Shown here piece by piece: positions 22,331 to 33,300 of a DNA stretch of 64,000 bases (its first letter is position 1; every line of letters starts with the position of its first letter). The notes beneath the pieces are model-generated. The model saw only the letters and a program-made list of their open reading frames with translations, ran no database searches and had not been told where the DNA came from. Origin of the DNA: Haliotis asinina. Lineage: Eukaryota; Mollusca; Gastropoda; Lepetellida; Haliotidae. Position numbers and translations under genes: made by a program. The DNA lies in assembly GCF_037392515.1 (NCBI RefSeq), contig NC_090291.1, positions 42,897,001 to 42,961,000 on the forward strand. The letters run 5' to 3'.

Positions 22331-22666
22331 CGTTTTTTTACTCATCTGGCCACCGTTATTGACCTTACGGCTGATTTGCTGTTAGTATTACAGATCTTCT
22401 TGCGGGTTACGGGAGAAATAACGTAAAGGTGACGTTTTGTACATCATTATGGGATAGCATCCGGGTAACTTCTATCGACGTGACAGGACGTTATTTGCAG
22501 CGTGGACCTTTGAAAAAAATCAAAATTGGTTGCATCATCCCTTGCAAAATACAGGTACCGACTTTAATCCATGGAATATAATGTAGGGATATGAAAATGT
22601 TATGCTCAATGGTTCATTTTCTTGCCATAGTGTCAATTTCTGTCAGTGTTTAGCGATTTTGCTCAA

Positions 22667-25070
22667 ATGGATGTACACAGTTTTCGTTGCAAACAGTGTT
22701 GTTTTTGAACAGTTTCTTTGAAGAAGTACATTACGTTATTCACAAGAATGTTGCCAATATTTCATTTCCATGCGGGATTGATAACTGTTTCCGTTCCTTT
22801 TCCACATATACGTCCTTTAAATCACACACAATTAGAGATCACAAAAATCAAGATTCAAGACCCTCAGCAATTCACATCCCAGTATTTCAGTATTGCCAAT
22901 GCAATGCCCGTATGTGTGATGCTGTCCTTGATTGTGAAAAAGATCTCATAGCCCACTTGAAGTCGCACATTCGCCAGAAAGAGAAAGTGAACTGTCCTGT
23001 TGATGAGTGTAATTCCCACTTTGTAAATGTATCCTCATTTTATTCCCACTTGACAAGAAAACACAAACATTCAGGTGTGCAGACACGAATTACGGATAAG
23101 GCTGTTAACATAGACAAAGACATCAGTGAGGACATTAAATCAAATGAAATGGGAGACAGTCAAAATCCTGATGTCAGCATTGATGATCAGGAAAGCATCT
23201 AATGTAGGTGCCAGTGAAAACCTTGAACACGATACTGAAACTGCATCACAATTCCAACGATCGCTTGCAGTGTTTTACATGAAACTTGAAGGAAAATATT
23301 TGTTACCACAATCTTTCATCGAGGATATTATATAAGGGTTTCAGGATCTTCACCATGTTAATCAGTGTGTATCAAAGGGTAAAATGGGGGATATATTAAA
23401 GACATACTCCATTTCAGAGGACGTCATTGATGACATCGAGGAAAAATTTTACAAATCAGATTTATTTTCTACTCGTAACCAGGGGCCACTTAGGAATAAA
23501 TACATGAGATGTTCATCAGGGATATGTTTATCAGAAAAATGTTCTCTTCCAAAACAGTGATCACACTTTTGTACCAAGATGAATTGGAGGTTGTGAACCC
23601 ACTTGGGTCAGGCAAAAGGAAACATAAACTTCTTAGTATGTATTTCACACTTGTAAACTTTGAGCCACATATTAGATCCAGTATTGATTACATGCAGTTG
23701 GTTCTATTGTGCAAAGTGAATGGCCTAAAGAAGCATTCACAAGACAGCATATTTGCTCCACTCATATCAGACTTAAGAGATCTTGAAATAAAGGGGATTG
23801 ATTTCCCCAGTGGGAAGAAAATAACAGGTAGTGTGTTCTGTATTGTTGGAGACAATCTGGGATCCCATAGGGTAGGAGGTTTCATTGAACGTTTTTCTGG
23901 CTCACATTATTGTCGATACTGTTTGGCTTCAAAAGAACAGATACAAGGCTTTGAGGTTCCTCTTAGAGGCCTTTGAAGGACAGTAGAAATGCATAAAGAG
24001 CATGTTGGGCAGTTATCTATAGCATCTAATGATGATGTTACTGTGGCCATGTTCTTGGCGTGCAGACAGAATTTGTGTTTAACAGTCTCAAATACTATCA
24101 TGTCTGTTCACCTGGTCTTCCGCCCTGTTTAGGACATGATTTGTTTGAGGGTGTTGTCGCATTGGATATGAAACTCATGATAAATGATTTTTTGTAGAAC
24201 AAAAAGTGGTTTTCATTTGATCAAATGAACAGATGCATAGAAAAGTTTGAATTTCTTGGAAAAGATGCCCTTGATAAGCCTTGTACGGTGAGTGAGAAAT
24301 GTGAGAAGATTGGTGGCCATGCTGTTAAGAATTGGGTGTTTCTGCAACTGTTCCCAATGTTTGTTGGTCATTACATTAAGAACGTTGATGATGAAGTGTG
24401 GACCATGTACCTCAATCTTAAAGTGATCGTTGAAAATGTTTGCAGTCAATCAATTGATCAAGCACATATTGTATTTTTGGATGTATGTATCCAGGATTAT
24501 ATTATTCTGAGACGTAAACATCACTTCCTGACACATTACCCAGAAATGATATTAGCTTTTGGTCCCCTTATCAGACTTTGGACTATGCGGTTTGAAAGTA
24601 AACGTTCCTATTTCAAGCAGTGTGCAAGGAAATTACAAAATTACAAGCATCTGGATATGACCCTTGCATCAAGGCACAAGTTGTTTCAGTGCTACCTCTC
24701 TACAGGCTCCTTACTCTCAAACAGCATTGAGCTTGACAATGCAATTCCATTTGACCCAACTATCTACATTGAAGATATACACAAGGAAGCTGCAGCTAAA
24801 ACATGCATTCAAACTGTGATTACTCGAAGCATGAGGTTTAGGTACATAGACTACAAAAGTGGGATGGTACTGATCATATCTGAAAATGAAAGAGGTCTGA
24901 TGATTTAAAGATATGAGTCAATCTTTGTAAAGATAGTGTCCCACATTTCATATTAAACCCACTAACACAGTCGGTACCTATACCTACAATGTGTCTGCAT
25001 GCTTTTGACACTGAAAGTGATGATACTTTGTGCCTGAGTATCTCTGAACTGTTGGAACCTTTCCCTATAA
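22667..25070 (+). pseudogene. transposon gene 1: C2H2 zinc-finger CACTA-like transposase
   Basis: The protein would bind the element's ends and cut and paste it. It starts with MDVHSFRCKQCCF, then (after a T-run frameshift) two clear C2H2 fingers, FPCGIDNCFRSFSTYTSFKS..H and VNCPVDECNSHFVNVSSFYS..H, with a degenerate one between. Later come LYQDELEVVNPLGSGKRKHK (23565), CIVGDNLGSHRVGGFIERFS with CRYC (23840-23920), PGLPPCLGHDLFEGVVALD (24110) and HHFLTHYP / GPLIRLWTMRFESKRSYFK (24520-24620). The D of GDN, D of GHD and E of RFESK are candidate DDE residues, by analogy with TNP2-type CACTA transposases. In-frame stops at about 23333, 23974 and 24196, several frame changes and a probable deletion near 23530 show it is dead. 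Homologues are multicopy, uncharacterised proteins in fish and cnidarians (from memory). Confidence 0.78.
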
Positions 25071-25172
25071 CAGCATATAACATTCAGTCCCATGTACCGG
25101 TGATGGAGGATATGGTAGAATCTCCTCTGACAGACGTACCTCGGTCTGAGACAGGGCAGCATTTGTGGAACT

Positions 25173-28100
25173 ATGTGTGTGGAAATACTACCAAATCTTG
25201 AAGAGACAGTTCTGAAAAACCTCATGTTGAAGCTGGAGAAGCAAATAGTAGAGTGTATTGCAGACTTTTCTTTCATTGAAGAAAGTGACTTGGATGACAT
25301 TTTGACGACCATTGCCATCAGAAGGTTAATGAGCACTATTCGGCTCACAACACATTCACCGGGTAACATACCATCAAGTTGGAATGGTGTATCACATGGT
25401 TTGGTATACAGATTGTTTGGAATACGGAAATATACTCTTGCAAGGGTAATCGGGTATTGCAACATAAATACATTTCACGCTTGATTTCAACTCAGTGCTT
25501 GTCCTGTAGCGTTAATAGAACATTGGTACGTCATACTGATGACCAGCTCTTACCATATTGTCATATGAAAGATTAGGACTCACTTTCAAATGTGAAGCAT
25601 GTATTGTCCCTTGGAACACAAAGGTAGTAGGCTTACATGTGTTACTTTAAGAATGAGTGAGGCATCAAATTAGAAGATATTGAAATATGAAATCATTTGA
25701 TACCATGTCCTATATCCTTTTCACTCTCTCATTTGCAGTATTGAGTCCCCCAATGTTTGTTTCATCAGTCAATACATCTAAAGAAACAACACAACTGCCA
25801 GGAACGCGTCGCTCAACCCCATCTCCAGTTCACTCAGATCAGAACATACAGTCTCAACCACATGTGAGTGCTGCATCAAGTTCTGAAGTTGGTACCTCCC
25901 GTTCCACATACATAAGTCTTACAGACAGTTGCAGAACACTGTTGCCAGGAAGTATTGCACCTCCACCTGGTCCACTACCTCACCACCTCCAAGTCCCATC
26001 CATATTGAAATTGGGAATAGAGATCCGACCTGGGCATCAAAGTTTCAATTCCAATGGGATCGTCTACCTGGCGATGTTTTGGGATGTTTAAAGACCAACC
26101 AGCGTTTAACAGGAGGTATCAGACTGCGATTTGTTAGAGGTATTGTTGACCAAGTTCGTCAAATTAACCATCGTCCCACACAGAGACATTTGGAAGTTGT
26201 TGCTCAAAGGCTTGTGGATATGTATCCTGAAAGTCTTCAAGATAGAATTGAAAACGTTGTTGTTGGGACAGGGCATGGCTCATTGATGATGCAGTTTGTC
26301 AACAGAAATTACAATTTGAACAGAAATTGTTTAAACCTTTGTCTGTCACAGACAAGCAAGAGGAAATTGTCAGGTTCGGACACTGACCATAGTGAAGGAA
26401 CTTTAACTGATGACAAACAGAAGAATTGTCAAAGAGATGCCTATGGATGTGCAAACTGGTCACCTCCAATATCAGATGTTACATATGCTGAAAGTGCTAG
26501 AGATGATCTGAAGCGTATTCACACTTTTTGGCAGTTGGTCTTGGGATACCATCGAAGGCCTTATCCTGAAATCATATCCATTACAGCGAGCAACTATCAA
26601 TGATGCGAAGCCTTTAATAGAGTTAATGGAGATGTGGCCCTTTCTCTTTGAAGTCAGAGGCATGTTTATTCATGTCAATGAGCTTTTAGGAATCAACGTT
26701 AAGGATGCAGTCTACAATGCCCTTTTGGATAAAGCTCCCCGTTTAAAGTGTTTTTTTTCCGGGGTGCATTATCGTCAATAAGGACAAAGCAGAGGCATTG
26801 TTCCAAGAAGCTGACCGTCAGAGGAAGAAAGACAATGTGAAACCATGGTTTGTTCCTGTTATTCTGTGTGTGGGACACTATTGTGGAATAGAAGAAACTG
26901 TACTCTTTCAAGTATATGATGTAAGTTTGGTGTTTCCTATATCAGCAATATCATGATGTTATCATTTGATAAGAGTTTGTGTGAATATATAAACAAAATA
27001 GAACAAAATCAGGTGCGCACTTGAAAATTGAAAGATCATTCTAATGTCAGACAGACTATATTAGTTTATTCCACTGTAAAGTGCTGAAAGCATACACAAG
27101 AGTCATTTTACTTCTAACCTTATTACAAGACATGCAAGATAACATGACATACTGCCTTCTTACTACAGGACACTGCTAACAAGAAGGAAACTGAAGCAGC
27201 TTGCCGGAAGGATTATCCACATCTTGCTGTTTATGGTAAACATTTTTATGATCAGGTTAACAGCAATTGCACGTAAGGTGGTATGGAGTTTTGAAATGAA
27301 TGTGGAGATTACATTTTTGAAGGAAAGTATATCTCAAAAGAGTGTGCAGCACAGTGCATGGTGTAACAAGGTGCATCAAATATGTGGAAGAGACAATCTG
27401 TTTCGCTAAAGAATAATGAGGACTTTACAGGTCCAACTATTCTTGCTTCTACAAGCTACGTATTCTCTCATCGTGGATGGGAGTGTTGTGACAGATCGGA
27501 TACCTGGTTTTGGCTTGGCTCTGACTGCATTATTTTCTTCCTACTATGTCTTCAACATAGAGTACCCAGCTGAAGCAGGGCCATTACTGGAATTCTTTCA
27601 GAGGTATGTTAAAGAGGTTGGATACCGTTGTTTGTGCGCACACAGCATACGACGGAATGTGACAGTAGGAGTGCGTACACTTGCTTCTAATCATCCTTTG
27701 TGATAGTTTTGCCACAGGTAAACCTGGGCAAGAGTTGTCTCCTCGTATCAGATTTAATCTAGAAATGCTGTTTCATTTGGAGATAATGTAGATACCCTCA
27801 AGCAGCATATCTGTTTGTATTTATGAATATTAATCTGGCGTGATTTACCATATAGAAAGTCGTTTTTTATGCAAAAATCCTTTGGTTATTAAAAATCTTT
27901 TTTTTTTCATAGATGAATCATTTTTTTTTTTTCAATTTCTGATTTAAAAAAAAAAATATTTGTGTCAAATCCTTCATGCTGCCTTGCAAATTGATATTCC
28001 AGCATTAGTTTATATCACCACAGAAATATCTTTACAAAACACACAATGAATAATAACAGTAAACAATTTACTTTCAAGAGAACATCTGTGACATATTATT

Positions 28101-28542
28101 ACTTTTTACAGATGTTGTAGCAATGGGGTGCCACTTGTCAAACAAGTGTCGTGATGACTTGCTATTTTTATTGCATAATTAGATTTGGGACCCATTTTTC
28201 TACAAAATGACACATTCAGCAATTTCTTGACATTTTGATGTCAGTGGTTTTGTACCCAACCTCCAACATCCTTAAAGGTAGTACCGTTAAGTTACAGAGA
28301 TATATCTCAATAACCAACAACAATTGACTACCCCAGAGGATGTGTATGATAACAAATTCTAACGTTATATTTGTGTATATATGTTTAATGAAAATATACT
28401 GTATATAACATTTCTTAAATTTCAGTTGGAATTAATCCAGACCGAGGTTGCAAAACAAAAAAGGAGAAAGCGCACATCAGGTGCCAGTGCCAAAGTATTG
28501 AAGCTGATAAATGATCTGTCGCAGTTTGAATGGACGCCATAG
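25173..28542 (+). pseudogene. transposon gene 2: SAMD3-like protein
   Basis: Starts MCVEILPNLEETVLKNLM and continues to a SAM-like helix region (EESDLDDILTTIAIRRLMST). After a likely intron (GTAACA near 25373 to TTTGCAG at about 25737) come a Ser/Pro-rich linker, FQFQWDRLPGDVLGCLKTNQ and RHLEVVAQRLVDMYPESLQD (26000-26240), MEMWPFLFEVRGMFIHVNEL (26625), VPVILCVGHYCGIEETVLFQ (26850), a clear intron 26920-27171 (GTAAGT...CTACAG), TALFSSYYVFNIEYPAEAG (27510-27580), and a last exon from 28429 ending LKLINDLSQFEWTP and stop. These blocks follow the order of the fish proteins named sterile alpha motif domain-containing protein 3-like (from memory). Frame changes near 25990, 26590, 26755 (T run) and 28460 disable it. 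Its role in transposition is unknown. Confidence 0.72.
26920..27171 (+). other. intron in transposon gene 2
   Basis: Frame FQVYD runs into GTAAGTTT at 26920, and TTCTTACTACAG precedes the next coding block (DTANKKETEAACRKDYPH) at 27172. The frame joins in phase 0. An intron inside a DNA transposon gene is normal for eukaryotic CACTA elements. Confidence 0.7.
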
Positions 28543-28606
28543 AACTTGTAAAAGTGTGATGTGAGAGACATTTCACAAACTTGTGTGAAACTAGTCATAT
28601 TTTCCT

Positions 28607-29525
28607 TAACCAGGGTATGTCATTTGAAGATGTCGAACTTCTGATTTTTCAGCTTAATGTTTTAGTGGCAGTGTTCCTTGTGTTTAGAATATTTTAAATG
28701 TCCAATTATTTTAGTTTTATAGCTTGATAGCAGACTTCACTCAAAATAGAAGGCATTTAGATTGTGTTACAAACATCTAGGTCATACAAATATCTTACAA
28801 TGGTATTGATTGATCTTTTCATTTATTTTCTAAGAAATTCTGAAAACAGTGGCATGATATGATGAATGCCTGTAAGAGTCGGTTATGATGTACTTTGAAA
28901 ATTAGGCGATGTTCCTAACCAGGGCATTTGAAGATGCTGAACTTCTGATTTTTCAGTTTTATGTTTTAGAGGCAATGATTCCTTGTGTTTAGAATGGTTT
29001 GAATGTCCAATTATTTTAGTTTTGTAGTTTGCTAACAGACTTCAAGCAAACTGGAAGGCATGTTAGATTGTGTTACAAACATCTAGGTCATACAAAAATC
29101 TTACAGTGGTATTGATTGATCTTTTCATTTATTTTCTAAGAAATTCTGAAAACAGTGGCATGATATGATTAATGCCTGTAAGAGTCAGTTATGATGTACT
29201 TTGGAACTAAGGCGATATTCCTAACCAGGGTATTTGCAGATGCTGAACTTCTGATTTTTCAGTTTTATGTTTTAGTTGCAATGATTCCTTGTGTGTAGAA
29301 TGTTTTGAATGTCCAATTATTTAATTTTGTAGTTTGCTAACAGACTTCAAGCAAACTGGAAGGCATGTTAGATTGTGTTACAAACATCTAGGTCATACAA
29401 AAGTCTTACAGTGGTATTGATTGATCTTTTCATTTATTTTCTAAGAAATTCTGAAAACAGTGGCATGATATGATGAATGTCTGTAAGAGTCAGTTATGAT
29501 GTACTTTGAAAATTATGCGATATTC
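28607..29525. repeat. three tandem units of about 305 bp inside the transposon
   Basis: The block AACTTCTGATTTTTCAG recurs at 28636, 28940 and 29246 (spacings 304 and 306), along with TTACAAACATCTAGGTCATA, AGAAATTCTGAAAACAGTGG and GATGTACTTTG in each unit. Units 2 and 3 are more alike than unit 1. They lie 3' of gene 2 and carry no conserved frame. Confidence 0.9.
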
Positions 29526-30217
29526 CTAATAATGTTTTAGGGACATGATCACCATATATTTCAAAACAACTTTTAATTTGACCTATTGAATATTTTAGGA
29601 TTATAGACTGTTAATGATTAAGTTTAGCTTTAAGCTGATATCGTCAAATTACTGATGAAAACATCTTAATCATGACAGAAAATATTACTTTCAGTGCAGT
29701 ACATGACATGATGATACATGTATTCGTGTTTGATGTCAGTGTATTAGCTGAAATCAGTTAAAAATGAATGGTTTTATGCTTTTAGTTTAGTAACGTTTCT
29801 GGTCAGGATCAACAATATTAATAATCTCCCACAAATGAGACAGTGTAATATGTAGGATATGTATCAATAAAGGATAACTACATTAAATGTTATTATATTT
29901 TGTTGTATTTGCTGTTATTACTGATGGAATATGCAGCAATCAGCTTTTCTTTGGCCCTGGGTGAGTTCTCACATTAGTGTTTTAACCTACGAAGCCCAAG
30001 ATCATCAGGACATGATTGACAAGAACCTGTTTCTTACATGTGCATGCACTGGCATATTTTGTATATGCTCCATTGATGCCATTTAACGGTAAGCGGGCCG
30101 TCAATTGGATACCAGTCATTTACTGTTATTCCAACGACTACCTGTAATCAAACGATTTTACAGATCTGAATACGGTACAGTGTAAAAACAACATTAAATG
30201 CTTGGCAACTCTGCTGC

Positions 30218-30262
30218 CAGTACTTTTACTGTTGTTTCAACAGGAACTTTTTTTTTACAGTG
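30218..30262. repeat. right terminal inverted repeat and subterminal motifs
   Basis: Ends CTTTTTTTTTACAGTG, complementary to the left CACCGTAAAAAAA end; followed by TA at 30263-30264. A TTTACTGTTGTTTC block just inside mirrors ACAGTTGTTTTTAC on the left. Confidence 0.8.
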
Positions 30263-30323
30263 TAAGAGCTGTATTAATAATTGTATTAATAATACCATTT
30301 ACAGAAAATACATTCTCGTAACA
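30263..30323 (-). mobile_element. LTR-1 family fragment, right of the transposon
   Basis: Ends with CGTAACA (the complement of the LTR start TGTTACG) after ATTAATAATACCATTTACAG AAAATA, matching LTR-1 10979-11050 in reverse. It continues the fragment at 22140-22280. Confidence 0.8.
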
Positions 30324-30760
30324 ACCTATATCAGAGTGTTCACCAGAAAAGACGACAGTGATGTGTTACATGTAATGATATCTTTCTACGATTCCTACGA
30401 CTTTCAAAAAGTATAAATCAATTTATGGAGACGTGAGGCCGATAGCAATCAGACTTATTTCGCATGCATACGTGTCCCTGAACCCAGTGGTACATTAAAT
30501 GTTTGTTGTAAAACCGTTTGCATAATTAATGTGACTTTATATGTACACTAGTCTACATATTTCGAACTTCAATAATACAAACTGTATGTTCGTCTTTCAT
30601 ATATTGTATCCTCTAAAAATGTAAAACCAACCGAGAAGTCAAGTCGATTGCACTGTATGCACTGCTTTCACGGGAAGTTAGACATTGAAAGAGGGCAGAA
30701 ATACTATACATAAGCGTACCAGATTTTTAAATGTAGCATTTTATTCTTTTAAATTTCAAA
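30324..30760. other. no gene seen
   Basis: Nothing recognised. Confidence 0.4.
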
Positions 30761-30764
30761 TAAA

Positions 30765-31085
30765 TATTTCCTAGAATCGCCATCGGCAGAAGGGATGGTG
30801 TAAATCCAACTAGGGGTAGCAGGTAGTAAGGCACTGTAACTCCCCGTAGCTCTTAGAATGTTGATCAACCTTCAGTTGTTGGAAGTCTACACTCTCGCTT
30901 TATATTACGTTGTTATATTGTGTCCCCTGATATTAAAACGCTTTACTGTTAATTACTGCTTTTACTTTTCTTTCTGTGATAAAGTAGTTATTGTAGGTCT
31001 TTAGATTTGTGTATTTTTTATTCCATTTATAACATCGTGAGGTACGATAATATTGCCGACTATAAATCTCTACTCAGTCACTCGA
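30765..31085 (+). mobile_element. LINE-A 3' UTR copy
   Basis: GGATGGTGTAAATCCAACTA, GGCACTGTAACTCCCCGTAG, CAACCTTCAGTTGTTGG and a degraded ACTCAGTCACTC tail. Confidence 0.75.
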
Positions 31086-31149
31086 TTATTTACAGTCAGC
31101 TGCCATATAACGGAATACATGTATTCATGAGTACTGGGTAAATCTAAAC

Positions 31150-31485
31150 TCACTCACCCACCACTTTTTCCACCGCAACACTTTCGACTGGCTCGAAAGG
31201 AAAAACAGTGAAAAAGCTAGGATTGGATAAACGCAAAATATATCTTCTGATGTTCGCGGAAAGGGTAACATGCCCTGTACTACCGGTAGCACATAGTACA
31301 CACACATTTTCCTTAAAAGACTCTTCGTTAAGGAAGTCTTCGAAAACGGATTTCAAAAGACAATAATCTTCTGATGGTATCCCGAAGGAATACCAGATGT
31401 CAGCATAGTAGTATTGACATTTTCTATCAACTGAGTGATGATAATAAAACTTAATATCTGTCCTGCATGAGTAGGATGCATTCAT
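31150..31485 (-). other. 111-codon open frame, unrecognised
   Basis: The minus-strand frame begins MNASYSCRTDIKFYYHHSVD and is rich in Tyr, Phe and Ser. It contains no domain I recognise, and I found no convincing splice partner. It overlaps no repeat I can name. Listed because it is longer than most chance frames here; it may be a relic or chance. Confidence 0.2.
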
Positions 31486-31549
31486 ATTCCCCGGTGAAAA
31501 AAATGATCTGCAAGTAAGAGTGTCTTACCGTGTGATTTTATAATTAGTT

Positions 31550-32270
31550 CCATTTACTAACGTGACGCTGTGGGTAGCTTCAAACCAATTACCGTGGTAA
31601 CGCTGTAATCAGTTTCAAAGAATTAATTTTGTAAATTTAATTACTTCTGGAACCTGCACGGAGAGAGAGGGTTATGAGGGAAAGTTGCTTAACCCTGTGA
31701 GGATATTAGCCATATGTTTTTTCGAATCGATATTTACATCTGAAGCTTTGTCGCAAATGAAGACATAAATTTTGGCCAGGGAGTACCACATTCTGATCTT
31801 TATCTGGTTGTCTGGCTTAAACATTTATTGGTCATCTGTAACAAAAATCCATGCTTCACCTAAGTTCTTTCTTGTTTGAAAGGGTCGTGTTTGACTGATC
31901 AGCTACCGTGTGTTTTAATGCGTTGTCTGGCTCAAACATTGATTGGTCTTCTGTAACAAAAATCCATGGCTCACCTAAGTTCTTTCTTGTTTGAATGGGT
32001 CGTGTATTTAGCTGACATTGAGTTCGTTTTACATCTGCTTTCATAGGAAAGACAGGTATTATCAAGTTTAATGAGATGGATTCGAAGAGCGCGTGGCTTA
32101 AGATGATGATGGCAAAACCTTACTGAACCCGTCGTCTTCGGGCTCGTTTCATGTCCAAATGAAGATACCATACGCCACTGAATAACAGATACACAAGGTA
32201 TAAATCGTTACAAATTGTCACTGTTGGAATGGAATTACGATAACCAATCGTCAGAATGATATTTCTTGGA
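31550..32270. repeat. diverged repeat E, copy 1, with internal duplication
   Basis: Aligns in order with 34440-35330: GGAACCTGCAC, TTTGTCGCAAA, CATTGAGTTCGTTT and CCAATAGTC/CCAATCGTC blocks. Inside it a segment of about 118 bp is tandemly doubled: AACAAAAATCCATG(C/G)(T)TCACCTA and AGTTCTTTCTTGTTTGAA occur near 31845 and 31963. Confidence 0.55.
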
Positions 32271-32884
32271 CAACTCAACTCGCAAGAAACCAAGGGTGAC
32301 TGCTGAGACGTCGGGTGCAGTAATGGACAACATTACCATGTGTTCCCAGAGGGAGGGGAACGACCGTTGTTAATGGTATGAAATGTCTAAAAGACGAACA
32401 TATGTTGGCAAACTTGATGCTTACCATAACAAATCATCCAGCAGATAACAGCAGATGTCATGAATATAATTCGACGACTGAAACACTTGTACAGAGATCT
32501 AATTGTCGCAAGAATCATTTCACATCACTGATGTATTTAGCAAATTGCTCTAATCTCACAATTCCAAATGAAACTATATGAACCTGAATGAAATTTAGAT
32601 GGCATTGTCAATAGTTGTTCTCCGTTTGATGAAACGTCGGTTTTATGCAACATGTTTTATGAGCTTCTCACAATGATGTGCAAAATGTCCAATCCATAAC
32701 AGACATATTACGGACATATATCTGGCCATGAACCCAGCGACACAATAACAATCAATTTTAAGACACGTCTATTGGACCATAAAAGATGGTGTCTACATGA
32801 TTTGAATTTTATTAATAAAGAAGGCGTAATGGTTTCAAAGATTTATGGACCAAAACTGCAAATATCAGAGGTCATCAAATCGAT

Positions 32885-33300
32885 ACTGTCCTCCTGAGAG
32901 GGTACGTAAGTCCCAAACATTCAAAGAAAAATGAAACTTTTCAGGCTTTTAACCGTAGCATTTTCGTTGTTGTAATATTAGCTGACATTTCCCACAATCG
33001 CCAGCAGCTGATGGGATGGTGTCAATCCAACTAGGGTCCATGCACGTAGCAAAAGTTCTGTAAGTCCACATGGTTCCTAGTATGGTGATCTACCTTGTTT
33101 TATATTATATTGTCTTTTTTAATTAGAACGTTTTAGTTTTTCATACTAGTTTTATATGTGACATTCTAGTATTTTTACTGTCCATCGTTGGTTGGGTTTT
33201 ATAATGTACACATATTCCTTCCCAATGTTAAATGTTCTCGACACGATATGTCTGAAATATTGCCGATGTGACGTTAAATTTTAACTCACTCACTCACTCA
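32885..33300 (+). mobile_element. LINE-A 3' UTR copy, near full length
   Basis: From TCCTGAGAGGGTACGTAAGT through GGATGGTGTCAATCCAACTA and CACATGGTTCCTAGTATGGT to ACACGATATGTCTGAAATAT and four ACTC units. Confidence 0.88.

Larger units (their letters stand above)
22281..30262 (+). mobile_element. CACTA/EnSpm-like two-gene DNA transposon (decayed)
   Basis: The left end CACCGTAAAAAAA and the right end (reverse complement CACTGTAAAAAAAAA) are terminal inverted repeats, each flanked by TA. Short ACAGTAAAA/TTTTACNGT-like motifs recur just inside both ends, as subterminal repeats do in CACTA elements. Between them lie two same-strand genes: a zinc-finger transposase-like gene (22667-25070) and a SAMD3-like gene (25173-28542), both broken. 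The flanks join into one LTR-1 copy, so the limits are well supported. The element is 7,982 bp. Superfamily assignment rests on CACYG ends and on resemblance of the transposase tail to TNP2; a 2-bp duplication is slightly unusual for this superfamily, where 3 bp is common. Confidence 0.8.

Noticed and set aside
31150..31485. Real secreted-protein exon
   Set aside because: No signal peptide, splice partner or domain could be shown; kept only as a low-confidence open frame.
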